Counted from the stretch's first letter, positions 6,527 through 15,742 are shown. The stretch is 64,000 nucleotides of DNA from JAJDUF01 sp965238265 (GCA_965238265.1 OZ250185.1:2914001-2978000); one strand, 5' to 3'. The notes: generated by a model from the sequence alone, not told the origin. Program-made: numbers and translations.

Positions 6527-8704
6527 TTAGGAAACCTCGCCGATGTAGGCACCGCGGTAGTCCAGCCAGCCACCGCCGAACTCCCAGCGGACCTTGAAGC
6601 TGATCTGATCGTTCGTGAAGACCTGCCCATCGGTCGGCGCATCCTGTAGCAGCAGCTCCGGCGTCTCCTGCCCGCCTACGAAGCCCAGCTCGATGGTCGG
6701 GAGCACCGCCGGATCGGTGAGCAGGTACCAGTCGTTCGTATCGGTAAACTGGGGCACCGCGATCACCTCCAGCTGGTTGTGCAAGGGATTGACGTCGTTG
6801 TTGCTCCCACCCGGCGTCAATGGCGATCCCACGACGATCTTCGCCGTGAAGAGCAGGTCCGGCGGCACCAAGAGGAAGCGCGGATGCTGCCCGATGCGCT
6901 TGTTGGCCTCGTTCGTCTGCTTCAGCATCGCCAAAATGCCCGCCTGCACGCTGGCGCCGGAGAGTGCGCTCGTGCCGCGATTGGCATGGCTGGTCTGGCT
7001 GCCACCATCGAACACCTTCTTACCGTCCGCCATCGTCGGGTTGGTGGTAATCAACGTGGTGTAGACGTACTCATTCATGGTGATTCCGGCCGAGACGGCG
7101 AGGCGCGTGGGAATCTTCCGCACGGCTTCCAAGTCGTCGTTGAGGATGGTCTCCCGCGTGACCACGACGAGGTTGCCGCGCTTGGCGGGTGTATAGCTCT
7201 CCTTGCGGTCATCCCACGACAGATTTTGATACGTGGCGCCCTCGCTGACGGTAGCGAGACTGGCGAAGTCGTGGGTCTTCACCCGATCCTGCGCCTTGAA
7301 GTCGCGCACGGAGGAGAGCGTGCAGAAGCGCCGCCACGCCTGCGGCTGGCCGGCATAGTCTTGGACCAGCCGCTTGGTCATCGAATTCAGCACCACCTGG
7401 CTGAGTGTGCTGGTGGTGACCTCGTTCGCCTCCCTGACGAGCGCCAACTGTGGCTGATACACCCCGGAAACGAGACTGTCCCCGGTCGTCTGCACATACG
7501 CCTCGCGCAACGAGGTCCAGCGGGGCACCGCGCTGGTAGCCGCGAGGCCCAGCTGCTCTAGCCGCGCGCGGGCCTGCTCAGATTCGCGGACGCCGAACAG
7601 GCGATCCCACGCGGTCTGGAGCGCCACCATGCCCCGTGAGACGCCATCGTGGCCCATTATTTCCGTGCGGGCGGCCCCGTGCCCGCTGACCAAGCCGCGG
7701 AGCGGCCCGCCGGCCGGGGCTGAATCGTATTGGCGTAGCGCGTCCAGGGCCTCGATCTCCTGGACGATAGCACTGTCCAGATCGCTTGCAAACGCCTCCC
7801 TCGTCTGCCAATACGGTCGCCCGTTCCCCTCGCTCTCCGGTTCCAGGGGCAGCTCGAAGAAACGGCGGAGCTTCTGCTTGACCGGCTCCGGCAAGCGGGC
7901 GGCGGCCAAGCGATCATAGAGAATCCGGGCACAGGCCAGTTGCTCCGCCGCTTCGCGTACCGCGCTATGGCCCACGTGCCGTTCAGTCGGTGTTCCAGGA
8001 TCGGCAACCGCAGTTTGCGCGTTCACTTCATTTCCTCCTCTGCTGTTCGCAGCGTTTCGGTGCGCTGTCTCCGGGGCGGGGAGCAGGAGACGGCCGGCCG
8101 TGCGGGCGTCCGGCCGCTGCCGCCCCCTGCTCCCCGCCGCCGCAGACTCCTCGATGGCCAAGAACTCGCCACCGGCGCTGGCTCGCGTGACAACGTCGCA
8201 GCTCTTCAATACCGGTACCGATTCCACGATCTGGACCGTTCGTCCGGCGCGGCTCTCGGTGACCAGTGTGCAGAGCGCATCAATGGACAGGCCGATCACG
8301 TCTCTCTCTTCTAGCTGCACGACCTCCTTCACTAGCTGCCAGAGCCAGTCGGCATACTCCAGCACATGCAGAGTAGCCTCGACCTGCGTCGGCTCGCCGC
8401 CAGCGCCAACCAAGCGGGGGGCGCGGAAGACCCCCACGATGTCCCGCACCGAGCGGGCCGGGCGCAGGCGGTCTTCGAGCGCCGTCGGGTGATCGGCAAA
8501 ACAGCGCAGCCCATCGGCAGCCGCCGCAATGTCTGCGAGCGCTCGCGGCGTGAAGATCCGCCCCGACTTGGCCTCGCCGGCCCGGATGAGTACCACGCGG
8601 ACGTTCCGGCTCTCGGCATCCACCGCGCCGGCGATGCTCCCCGTCGCCTCGTGGATGGCTACCAGCCCTCGGTCCGTAGCGCGGGCCGGCTCACCTTTAC
8701 TCAC
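6527..8704 (-). CDS. Prohead protease / major capsid protein fusion
   Basis: 725 residues. The first about 200 (VVLIRAGEAKSGRIFTPRAL, FADHP, VRDIVGVF, VIGLSIDA) resemble a phage prohead protease. A charged, helical scaffold-like segment (about 225-330) follows, and then a Mu-like/HK97-type capsid domain (about 370-725; FASLATVSEGATYQNLSWDD, NEANKRIGQHPRFLLVPPDLL, C-terminal WEFGGGWLDYRGAYIG). The GTG start overlaps the portal stop (GTGA), so it is translationally coupled. An internal GTG (codon 227, base 8026) with an AGAGGAGG site could give capsid alone. Protease-capsid fusions are a known phage family. No tail, terminase or integrase genes are visible. Confidence 0.85.
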   Translation of the reverse strand: MSKGEPARATDRGLVAIHEATGSIAGAVDAESRNVRVVLIRAGEAKSGRIFTPRALADIAAAADGLRCFADHPTALEDRLRPARSVRDIVGVFRAPRLVGAGGEPTQVEATLHVLEYADWLWQLVKEVVQLEERDVIGLSIDALCTLVTESRAGRTVQIVESVPVLKSCDVVTRASAGGEFLAIEESAAAGSRGRQRPDARTAGRLLLPAPETAHRNAANSRGGNEVNAQTAVADPGTPTERHVGHSAVREAAEQLACARILYDRLAAARLPEPVKQKLRRFFELPLEPESEGNGRPYWQTREAFASDLDSAIVQEIEALDALRQYDSAPAGGPLRGLVSGHGAARTEIMGHDGVSRGMVALQTAWDRLFGVRESEQARARLEQLGLAATSAVPRWTSLREAYVQTTGDSLVSGVYQPQLALVREANEVTTSTLSQVVLNSMTKRLVQDYAGQPQAWRRFCTLSSVRDFKAQDRVKTHDFASLATVSEGATYQNLSWDDRKESYTPAKRGNLVVVTRETILNDDLEAVRKIPTRLAVSAGITMNEYVYTTLITTNPTMADGKKVFDGGSQTSHANRGTSALSGASVQAGILAMLKQTNEANKRIGQHPRFLLVPPDLLFTAKIVVGSPLTPGGSNNDVNPLHNQLEVIAVPQFTDTNDWYLLTDPAVLPTIELGFVGGQETPELLLQDAPTDGQVFTNDQISFKVRWEFGGGWLDYRGAYIGEVS
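8024..8040 (-). promoter_or_regulatory. Internal ribosome binding site and start within the protease-capsid gene
   Basis: On the minus strand AGAGGAGG is followed after seven bases by an in-frame GTG (8026-8024, codon 227). Initiation here would release a 499-residue scaffold-capsid product lacking the protease. Internal starts in phage protease/scaffold genes are established practice in other phages; here it is inferred from sequence only. Confidence 0.5.
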
Positions 8705-10101
8705 GCCGACACCCTCCTCTCCGTCCGTTCCGGCGCGGCCTCGCCCAAAAACCGCAGCAATAGCCGCCGGGCTTGCTCGGATTCCAGCCAGCCCCGATCA
8801 ACCGCGGTGCCCAATGCGGTCGTGAAGGTCGCGGCAGCGCGGCCAAGCTCGACGCTCCGCTCCGTATCGCTCAACTCGTCGAACTCCACGCGGAAGGCCT
8901 GATTGATGCGTGGCCCCAAGGCCCCGGCCCGTACCCGCGCCTGAATGGCACGGCGCACGATGCGTACCAAGAGCTGCCGCAGGTACTCCTGTCGTCGCTG
9001 GAAGCGTTTGAGCGCTGGCAAGCCCATTTCCGCCGCCGTCGCGCGATTGACATGCCCCCCTTCTCCCAGAAAGTGCTCCGGCACGCCGGCGCCGGCCGCG
9101 ATCATCAGCTTGAGCGCTCGCCCGTCGCTGGATACGTCGTCGGCGCCGATCCGTGGATTGACCGCCTGCCACTGCTCGGACTCGTTGTGAAACAGCACGG
9201 TGCCCGGCTCCGGCGGGCGGCCCATCTCGGTTCGTTTCCGCTCTAGGTCTGCGCGTGATGCCCCCGCGAGCGTCACGTCGTAGAGAAAGGCCCCTTTGTA
9301 GCGATTGATCCGTACTCGATCCGTGAGCCAGTCCTTGTAGCGGCGCAGCCACGGCAGTAAGGTGGACAGGTCCGAGCGGCCCCGCGTCGCGTTGCTGACC
9401 TTATTCACCGCAGCAGCTTCGATTTCGTGCGCCGCAATCCACGTGTCATCCGCCGGCAGCGGCCCCGGCGCGGCGCGCCCGTTGAAGGGCGGCGGAGCGT
9501 ACCGATAGCGCAGGGGTCGTTCGACATCTTCCGGGTCGGTTTCGATCTCGGTAACGTAGAGTGGATCAAGCTGCCGCACCACCGTCCGACCGGTCAAGGG
9601 ATCAACGAAGAACCGCACGAATTGCTCGCCATAGAGGGCCAGCTCCGTGAGCAGCGCATAGATCCGCTCGTCCATGCGGTTGTCTGCGTCCTGCCAGAAG
9701 TCATCAATGATCCGCTGGACCCGTTGATCCTCGGCGACAACCCGCACGCCACCGCCGAGCACAAAATTCGTGCCTAGCTCGATGACGGCGTGAGCGAGCG
9801 GGTTGGTGAGATACGCTTCGTAAACCTCCAAGAGGAGCGCGCGGCGATCAGCGGGTGGGAGGTCCCGCTCGGTCTGCGGGGTGAGCAGCGTGCGGTAGCC
9901 GCGATCTTCGACCGTATGTGCGCTTGCTTCCTGCACGGGCGTCGCCGCGTCTTGGCTGCCCGTGTGCCGCTCGGCGGGGCCATCCGGCTGCGGCGCGTGG
10001 GGTTTGGCCCGACCGCCAAATGGCCACCACCACCTGCTCGCGGCCGCCAGGGCTTGTTGCCCGGTGGCGTGCTCCTTTGTCGGTTCCCTCGCTGGCGACA
10101 T
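8701..10101 (-). CDS. Phage portal protein
   Basis: 466 residues from ATG 10101, which has GGGAG eight bases upstream; the frame is open further upstream but without a better site. The portal pattern includes YLTNPLAHAVIELGTNFVLG, VQRIIDDFWQDADN, LALYGEQFVRFF and VPEHFLGEGGHVNRATAAEM. It forms the dodecameric channel through which DNA enters a procapsid. It is the first gene of a two-gene head operon and overlaps the protease-capsid gene by four bases. No terminase gene precedes it, which is unusual for a functional phage. Confidence 0.82.
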   Translation of the reverse strand: MSPAREPTKEHATGQQALAAASRWWWPFGGRAKPHAPQPDGPAERHTGSQDAATPVQEASAHTVEDRGYRTLLTPQTERDLPPADRRALLLEVYEAYLTNPLAHAVIELGTNFVLGGGVRVVAEDQRVQRIIDDFWQDADNRMDERIYALLTELALYGEQFVRFFVDPLTGRTVVRQLDPLYVTEIETDPEDVERPLRYRYAPPPFNGRAAPGPLPADDTWIAAHEIEAAAVNKVSNATRGRSDLSTLLPWLRRYKDWLTDRVRINRYKGAFLYDVTLAGASRADLERKRTEMGRPPEPGTVLFHNESEQWQAVNPRIGADDVSSDGRALKLMIAAGAGVPEHFLGEGGHVNRATAAEMGLPALKRFQRRQEYLRQLLVRIVRRAIQARVRAGALGPRINQAFRVEFDELSDTERSVELGRAAATFTTALGTAVDRGWLESEQARRLLLRFLGEAAPERTERRVSA

Positions 10102-10158
10102 GTACCTGTCTCCCGTTCCCAATCCGTCGTCACTGCGCCGACGGGTGCTATCCAGTGA

Positions 10159-10170
10159 CCCATATATGGG
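10159..10170. promoter_or_regulatory. Perfect 12-bp palindrome upstream of the portal gene
   Basis: cccatatatggg lies 58-69 bases upstream of the portal start, in the only non-repeat part of the 10102-10397 gap. It could be an operator for a dimeric regulator. The rest of the gap holds a family A half (10277-10305) and no ORF I trust. Confidence 0.3.
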
Positions 10171-10276
10171 AGAGGGACGGTGAAACAACGGTCCCGCTGG
10201 CCAGTGGCTAGTGGTCTGTGGAACAGGCGACATCTGGACTACGGCTTCCGCCGCAGTGATGAGGCGGGGGGCAGGA

Positions 10277-10305
10277 CCGTCATTGCGGCTTGCGCCGCAA
10301 TCCGG
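10277..10305. repeat. Family A half palindrome
   Basis: accgtcattgcggcttgcgc with its complementary gccgcaatcc half. The same motif occurs at 17664-17691, 57208-57237 and 61171-61197. Confidence 0.75.
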
Positions 10306-10397
10306 ACCGCAGGACAATCGTTTTCGTGCCAAGTGCTATGATTCAGATAGGCGCGTGGCCCCGAACGGCGCTGGGACAGCACCACCGCAGGACAGCC

Positions 10398-10470
10398 GAG
10401 CCGCTAGCTCAATTGGCAGAGCACCGGCCTTTTAAGCCGTAGGTTCTGGGTTCGATTCCCAGGCGGCTCA
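10398..10470 (+). tRNA. tRNA-Lys (anticodon TTT)
   Basis: A 73-base cloverleaf. Acceptor GAGCCGC pairs with GCGGCTC; the D arm is GCTC...GAGC; the anticodon loop CTTTTAA gives anticodon TTT; the T arm is CTGGG-TTCGATT-CCCAG; the discriminator is A. Pair 27-43 is a C/T mismatch. CCA is not encoded. It lies just upstream of and divergent from the two phage head genes, and tRNA genes are favoured phage integration sites. No duplicated tRNA 3' end (attR) is obvious in the window. Confidence 0.95.
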
Positions 10471-10510
10471 CCCCCGACCATCTCCGGCGGACGCCCCCGC
10501 GTCGTCCGCC

Positions 10511-10572
10511 ATGCCGGCGTAGGCCGGAATCCAGTGGCGGAAGGTGGATTCCCGCGCAAGCGGGAATGACGG
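10511..10572. repeat. Complete family A repeat
   Basis: Two palindromic halves (gccggcgtaggccggaatcc and ggattcccgcgcaagcggga) in inverted order relative to 2258-2323, separated by about 14 bases. Confidence 0.85.
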
Positions 10573-10648
10573 ACGACGCGCTTGCCCCCTACCCCGGTGC
10601 AGCGCGTAGTAAGATAGCGAGGGAACGTAGCCGACGGAGGGGATACCT

Positions 10649-11210
10649 GTGGCAACGACAACGCTGCTGACGGCCGAGGCATTGCTTGCATTGCCCGAAA
10701 CTCTGCACAAGCCCGAACTGGTCAACGGGGCGATCGTAGCGATGGCACCGGTCGGTGGGTATCACAGTAATACCCAACTTGCGCTAGGGATGTATATGCG
10801 CCTTCATGCTCAACGGCGAGGACAAGGTCATGTCGGTGTGGAGTTAGGGTTCATCCTGACGACTGACCCGGACACGGTGCGGGCGCCCGACGTGTCGTTC
10901 ATCTCGGCGGAGCAGCTACGCACGTGGCACGCCCTTGAGCGCTGGCTTCTACCCCGGGTATCCCGACATCGCCGCGGAAGTGGTCTCCCCAGGCGATACC
11001 GCTACCCAGCTCGATGCGAAAGTCCAAGATTACCTGCGTGCCGGCACCCGCCTGGCGTGGGTGGTCAACCCCGGCACGCGCAGCGTAGCGGTCTACTCCC
11101 CCGACGGACCAGCGCAGATACTCAATGCTGACGACGTGCTCACCGGAGGCGCGGTGCTTCCCAACCTGCGGATGCACGTGGGCGACCTCTTCCTGGGGCA
11201 GGACGGGTAG
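10649..11210 (+). pseudogene. Uma2-family endonuclease, frameshifted copy
   Basis: Same start and sequence as the intact neighbour at 11275 (MATTTLLTAEALLALPETLHKPELV...), but a 4-base insertion (gtgg, near 10930, after ...SAEQLRT) throws the remainder out of frame. The C-terminal half reappears in another frame from about 10935 (GFYPGYPDIAAEVVSPGDTA to GDLFLGQDG). The two genes form a tandem duplication of roughly 600 bp that includes about 50 bases of shared upstream sequence. Probably non-functional unless the insertion is a sequencing error. Confidence 0.8.
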
Positions 11211-11274
11211 TGACAGGTATAGACGGAGCGCGTAGTAAGATTGCAAGGGAGCAGCGCCGACGGAGAGGATACCT

Positions 11275-11832
11275 GTGGCAACGACAACGCTGCTGACGGC
11301 CGAGGAATTCCTCACATTTCCCGAAACCCTGCACAAACCCGAGCTGGTCAAGGGGGAGATCGTAACGATGGCGCCCGTCGGTGGGTATCACGGCGACACG
11401 CAGCGCAAGCTGGCGATGCTGATGGGACTGCACGTAGACCGGGGGAGCTACGGCGCCTTGGTTGTAGAGCTGGGTTTCCGCCTGACAGCGGACCCGGACA
11501 CGGTGCGGGCGCCCGACGTGTCGTTCATCTCGGCGGAGCAGCTACGCACCACGCCCTTGAGTGCCGGCTTCTACCCCGGGCATCCCGACATCGCCGCGGA
11601 AGTGGTCTCCCCAGGCGATACCGCTACCCAGCTCGATGCGAAGGTCCAGGATTACCTGCGTGCCGGCACCCGCCTGGTGTGGGTGGTCAACCCCGGCACG
11701 CGCAGCGTAGCGGTCTACTCCCCCGACGGACCAGCGCGCATCCTCGGTGCCGACGACGTGCTCACCGGGGGCGCGGTGCTGCCCGACCTGGGGATACACG
11801 TGGGCGACCTCTTCCTGGGACAAGACGGGTAG
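11275..11832 (+). CDS. Uma2-family (DUF820) restriction-endonuclease-fold protein
   Basis: 185 residues from a GTG. The family carries a PD-(D/E)XK nuclease fold. Visible conserved blocks: LLTAEEFLTFPETLHKPELV at the N-terminus, PDTVRAPDVSFISAEQL in the middle, then PDIAAEVVSPGD, KVQDYLRAGTRLVWVVNPG (the E-V-x and D-Y-x-x-x-G-x-x-x-V-W core) and DVLTGGAVLPDL. Length is typical. It is the intact downstream copy of a tandem pair; a third, more divergent Uma2 gene lies at 29761. These proteins often occur in many copies per genome; their biological role is not settled. Confidence 0.85.
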   Translation: MATTTLLTAEEFLTFPETLHKPELVKGEIVTMAPVGGYHGDTQRKLAMLMGLHVDRGSYGALVVELGFRLTADPDTVRAPDVSFISAEQLRTTPLSAGFYPGHPDIAAEVVSPGDTATQLDAKVQDYLRAGTRLVWVVNPGTRSVAVYSPDGPARILGADDVLTGGAVLPDLGIHVGDLFLGQDG

Positions 11833-11974
11833 TGCCTCTCTGCCCTTGACGTCTCACCGCAGCACGCGCAACTACATGATAGGTCATGCGTTCTAGCATC
11901 TAAGTGGCGGCCTCCCGTCCGGGGCGGCTGGGGTAGAGGGTCAAGTTACCGCCTGGCCCGATGAGGAGGATGCG

Positions 11975-12784
11975 ATGGACATAGACAATGGACACGTCGG
12001 CCAGGCATCTCGCAGCGGTAATGGGGCCTCCGTACAGAGGCTGTTCGACGCGATCAGCGCCAGCGACGGAGACCGGGTGGCTACCCTACTCGCGGCCGAC
12101 CCGGCCTTGGCAAACGCCCGCACCGATGATGGACAGGTGCCGCTCATCGCGGCCGCCGAGCGGGGGCTGACGGACGTGGCGAGCGCCTTGCTCGCTGCCG
12201 GCGCCGACCCCACTGCTACCGACGGCTATTGGACGCCACTCTATGCGGCCGCCCACACCGGCCCCTATAAGCGAAAGCCGGCGCTCGCCGTCGCCGACTT
12301 GGTGCTGGCGTATGGTGCGCCGGATGACATTTTCAGCGCCTCAGCGCTCGGTCGAGCGCAACGGGTCGCCGCATTGCTGGCCAGCGACCCCAGCCTGGCC
12401 AATGCCCGCGACCCCATCGGCTGCACGCCGCTCTACCTGGCGGCGTGGACGGGATATCCGGTCGTTGTCGAACGGCTGCTCCAGGCCGGCGCCGATCCGA
12501 ACGTCCGCAGTCGCGCCGGGCAAACGCCACTCGATACTTCCGCTACCCACATCTGGGAAGGAGAACAACGCGCGGTTGCTCGTCTGCTCCTCGATCACGG
12601 AGCCACGCCGAGCTTTTACGCGGCGTGTGTCCTGGGCAGTCTGGAGCACGTCAAACGGTACGTGGAGGACAACCCGGCGCTCGTCAGCCAACCCTTTGAC
12701 CTGGGTGGCACCCCGCTTGAGGTCGCGGCCGCAGCCGGTCACACGGAAGTCGTCGAGCTGCTCTCACGATACGGGGCGGGATAG
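11975..12784 (+). CDS. Ankyrin-repeat protein
   Basis: 269 residues preceded by GAGGAGG. About six ankyrin-type units are visible: DGDRVATLLAADPALANART, DGQVPLIAAAERGLTDVASA, TPLYAAAHTG, IGCTPLYLAAWTGYPVVVER, AGQTPLDTSATHIWEGEQRA and GGTPLEVAAAAGHTEVVELL. No signal peptide or extra domain. Probably a cytosolic protein-protein interaction module. It stands alone, co-directional with the Uma2 genes but 140 bases away. Confidence 0.85.
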   Translation: MDIDNGHVGQASRSGNGASVQRLFDAISASDGDRVATLLAADPALANARTDDGQVPLIAAAERGLTDVASALLAAGADPTATDGYWTPLYAAAHTGPYKRKPALAVADLVLAYGAPDDIFSASALGRAQRVAALLASDPSLANARDPIGCTPLYLAAWTGYPVVVERLLQAGADPNVRSRAGQTPLDTSATHIWEGEQRAVARLLLDHGATPSFYAACVLGSLEHVKRYVEDNPALVSQPFDLGGTPLEVAAAAGHTEVVELLSRYGAG

Positions 12785-12830
12785 GCGTAGGGGCGCAGCG
12801 GGTGACGATGCTGGACCCGACACCCGTCCA

Positions 12831-13018
12831 CCTGCGGAGCGGGGGGGCCATAGGGGGGCCGGTAGTGCCCCTCACCCCCCGGCCCCCTTTCCCTGTCATT
12901 GGCATGAAAATAGCCATTTCATAGCTTGTTGTGCAGGTGCAACCTGCATGGGTCATTCCCGCGAAAGCGGGAATCCACACCCACCCACCGCTGGATTCCG
13001 GCTTGTGCCGGAATGACG
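12831..13018. repeat. Repeat cluster: families B, D (partial) and A
   Basis: Family B (12831-12862, ...gcgggggggccataggggg), a truncated family D (12870-12894) and a complete family A (12951-13018) fill the gap between the ankyrin gene and mutL. A small hairpin (gcaggt-gca-acctgc) lies at about 12933-12947. No gene. Confidence 0.8.
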
Positions 13019-13048
13019 ACTCCTCGGCTGACGGCTGAGGCCGGCCCC

Positions 13049-14854
13049 CTAATGACGGCCGAATTCGCGGGCGAGCTGGTCTTGGCTGAGGTGGATCATG
13101 GTTGGCCGGCCGTGCGGACAGGTGCGGCCCAGGTCACAGGCTTCAAGCTGCCGGATGATCTCAGCCATTTCCGCGGTGGTGAGCGCGTCACCGGCCTTCA
13201 CGGCACCGTGACAGGCCACCGACCAGCGTGTGCGGTCGGCCACCGGCCCATCACCATACTCGCGTCCGAGCGCACCGTCTATCACCTCGGCGATAGTACC
13301 GGTATGCGAACGCTGCGTCAGTGTCGCCGGCACCGCACGCATGAGCCACGATTGGTCCCCAAACGGCTCAAGGCTGAAACCCAGCTCGGCCAATACTTCC
13401 CCATGCTCCTCCAGCCAAGCGTGCTGGGTCGGAGACAAGGCGACTACTTCCGGTTCGAGCAGCAATTGCCGGTTGCGGTCCCCGGACGCGGCTGCGGGAT
13501 CGGCCGCCTCGCGCAACAGTTGCTCGTAGAGCACGCGCTCGTGGGCGCTGTGCTGGTCAATGAGGTAGAGGCCGGTCCCACTAGCCGCGACGATGTAGGT
13601 CTTGGCGATCTGGCCTAGTACCTGCAAGTGGCCTCGTTGTACCGCTTCGGCCGGCAGCAGGGGCGGTGGTTCCTCGGCCGTTGCTTCGGTTCGCACCGCC
13701 CCGGCCGCCGCGGCGAGCGCAGCACCGAAGGGTGCGGCCGCATCTCCATGCCGGCTCGTGGGCACAGGCCGCACTCCTGAGACCGCTCCGGACGTTGGTG
13801 GAGACGACGCGCGACTTGGCGCCGGGTCCGGGGACCAGCCCGCCCACTGCGGTAGCGTAGCGCGGTCCTGGGCAGTCAGCGCCTCACGGATGGCGTGCTG
13901 CACTAACCCATAGACCAGGCGCTCGTTGCGTAGGCGCACCTCGGCCTTCGTCGGGTGGACGTTGACATCCACGTCGTCGGGCGGCACGTCGAGCCGAATC
14001 ACCGCTACCGGATGCCGGCCGCCAGGCAGCATCGCCCGGTACGCCTCAGCGACAGCATGGGCCAGGAAAGGGCTACGCACCCAGCGGCCATTGACGAGAA
14101 ACGCGAGGTACTGCCGGTTAGCGCGGTGCTCGTCGGGCAGGGCAGTGAAGCCGGAGATGGACCGGCCACGGTCTTGCAGCGCCGGCAGCGGGGCCAACCG
14201 GCCAGCGACCTCCGGGCCGTACACGGCAGAAATCGCGTCGAGTAAGTCGCCGGTGCCGGGCACCTGGAGGGCCTCGCGCCCGTTGTTCGTGAGCGACAGG
14301 GCGATGTCGGGGCGGACGAGCGCGAGGGCGCCGAGCGCGGTAATGATGTGGCGTGCTTCGGTCGTCGCCGATTTCTGGAAGGCGGCCCGCGCCGGGACGT
14401 TATAGAACAGGTTACGCACGGTGACAGTGGTGCCGGCCGGCCCGCCGGTCGCTCCTTGGTCGGTGATTTCGCCACCCACCATGCGGAGGCGGGCGCCCGT
14501 CGCGGCGTCGGGCGGTCGGCTCACGATCTCCAGGTGGCTGACCGCGCCAATGCTCGCCAACGCCTCCCCACGGAAGCCGAGCGTGGCAACACGGGCGAGG
14601 TCGTCCGCCGTCGCCAGCTTACTCGTGGCGTGGCGTGTGACGGCCAGCTCAAGCTCGTCGGCCGGAATGCCCCCGCCATCGTCGGTCACGCGGATGGCGC
14701 CTAGCCCGCCGCGCTGGATGGCCACGCGCACGCCGGTCGCGCCGGCATCGAAGGCATTTTCGACCAGCTCCTTGACGACCGATGCCGGACGCTCGACGAC
14801 TTCGCCGGCGGCGATATAGCGCACGACCTCTGGCGACAATTGACGGATCGGCAT
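13049..14854 (-). CDS. mutL: DNA mismatch repair protein MutL
   Basis: 601 residues from ATG 14854 (GGGAG five bases upstream; an in-frame GTG four codons earlier is less likely). GHKL ATPase motifs are clear: ELVENAFDAGATGVRV, DDGGGI and TLGFRGEALASI. The C-terminal domain keeps endonuclease-associated motifs DQHSAHERVLYE, ACHGAVKAGD and CPHGRPT, so it is predicted to be the nicking type of MutL. No mutS lies in the window. It is divergent from a GNAT gene. Confidence 0.95.
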   Translation of the reverse strand: MPIRQLSPEVVRYIAAGEVVERPASVVKELVENAFDAGATGVRVAIQRGGLGAIRVTDDGGGIPADELELAVTRHATSKLATADDLARVATLGFRGEALASIGAVSHLEIVSRPPDAATGARLRMVGGEITDQGATGGPAGTTVTVRNLFYNVPARAAFQKSATTEARHIITALGALALVRPDIALSLTNNGREALQVPGTGDLLDAISAVYGPEVAGRLAPLPALQDRGRSISGFTALPDEHRANRQYLAFLVNGRWVRSPFLAHAVAEAYRAMLPGGRHPVAVIRLDVPPDDVDVNVHPTKAEVRLRNERLVYGLVQHAIREALTAQDRATLPQWAGWSPDPAPSRASSPPTSGAVSGVRPVPTSRHGDAAAPFGAALAAAAGAVRTEATAEEPPPLLPAEAVQRGHLQVLGQIAKTYIVAASGTGLYLIDQHSAHERVLYEQLLREAADPAAASGDRNRQLLLEPEVVALSPTQHAWLEEHGEVLAELGFSLEPFGDQSWLMRAVPATLTQRSHTGTIAEVIDGALGREYGDGPVADRTRWSVACHGAVKAGDALTTAEMAEIIRQLEACDLGRTCPHGRPTMIHLSQDQLAREFGRH

Positions 14855-14954
14855 GATGACTCCCACTCGTTGGCTCCGGCGAGTGGCGCGTTCTCGGCGT
14901 CAACCGGCATGCTGGGTACTACTCTGAGGATATAACGGATTAGGAGCCGGCAGG

Positions 14955-15593
14955 ATGCCCAACGACGAAACGAGCGCACACCCCGCAGCGGCACCGGAGC
15001 AGCCGATAATCACGATTGAGGGAGAGCGGGTAGCGCTCGGCCCGCTGCGCCGCGATCTGCTGCCACTCTACCAACGCTGGATGAACGATCCGGCGGTCGT
15101 TCGCACCCTCGCGGCGGGTTTCCGGCCACTGCTGCTAGAGGATGAGCAGCAGTGGTACGAGCGGCAGATCGGTGCGACGAACACAGCGCTCTTCCAAATC
15201 TACGGCCGCGATGGCTGGCGACCCATTGGCAATGCGGGACTTGAGGAGCTAGATCACCGGCACGGAGTTGCTGAATTCGGCATTTTGATCGGCGAAAAGG
15301 ACTGTTGGGATCAGGGTTACGGCACGGAAACGACCCGCTTGGTGCTGGATTATGCCTTCAATGTGCTCGGTCTCCACAACGTCAAGCTCGCCGTCTACGA
15401 CTTCAATCACCGCGGCGTTCGCGCCTACGAAAAGGCCGGCTTCAAGGTCATCGGCCGTCGCCGCCAGGCGCTGCGCCTCGGCCACCAGCGACATGACGTG
15501 ATCTTCATGGATGCCCTCGCCACGGAGTTCGAGAGTCCCGTGCTCCAGCGCCTCTACGTCGAGGGCCAGGATGAGATGAGGCCAACAACCTAG
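14955..15593 (+). CDS. GNAT acetyltransferase, RimJ/RimL-like
   Basis: 212 residues. The GNAT fold is shown by an N-terminal LGPLRRDLLPLYQRWMNDPA, then GNAGLEELDHRHGVAEFGI, the acetyl-CoA-binding segment KDCWDQGYGTETTRLVLDYA and the terminal motif NHRGVRAYEKAGFKVIGRRR. The substrate could be a protein N-terminus, an amino sugar or polyamine; the sequence does not tell. A roughly 20-residue N-terminal extension is unstructured. A family A repeat lies downstream. Confidence 0.85.
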   Translation: MPNDETSAHPAAAPEQPIITIEGERVALGPLRRDLLPLYQRWMNDPAVVRTLAAGFRPLLLEDEQQWYERQIGATNTALFQIYGRDGWRPIGNAGLEELDHRHGVAEFGILIGEKDCWDQGYGTETTRLVLDYAFNVLGLHNVKLAVYDFNHRGVRAYEKAGFKVIGRRRQALRLGHQRHDVIFMDALATEFESPVLQRLYVEGQDEMRPTT

Positions 15594-15611
15594 GCGCTGT
15601 TGACATTGCCC

Positions 15612-15697
15612 GGTCATTCCCGCTTGCGCGGGAATCCAGAGCGGGTGCGCTGTCTACTGCCCCAGGCGCCTGGATTCCGGCGGAAGCCGGAATGACG
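15612..15697. repeat. Complete family A repeat
   Basis: Left half cattcccgcttgcgcgggaa and right half ggattccggcggaagccgga are separated by a longer than usual spacer (about 35 bases). It sits 45 bases from the IS630 left end. Confidence 0.85.
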
Positions 15698-15742
15698 AAA
15701 GGGGGGATGGCACCACCTTCTAGCTCAAATGTCAACCCAACC

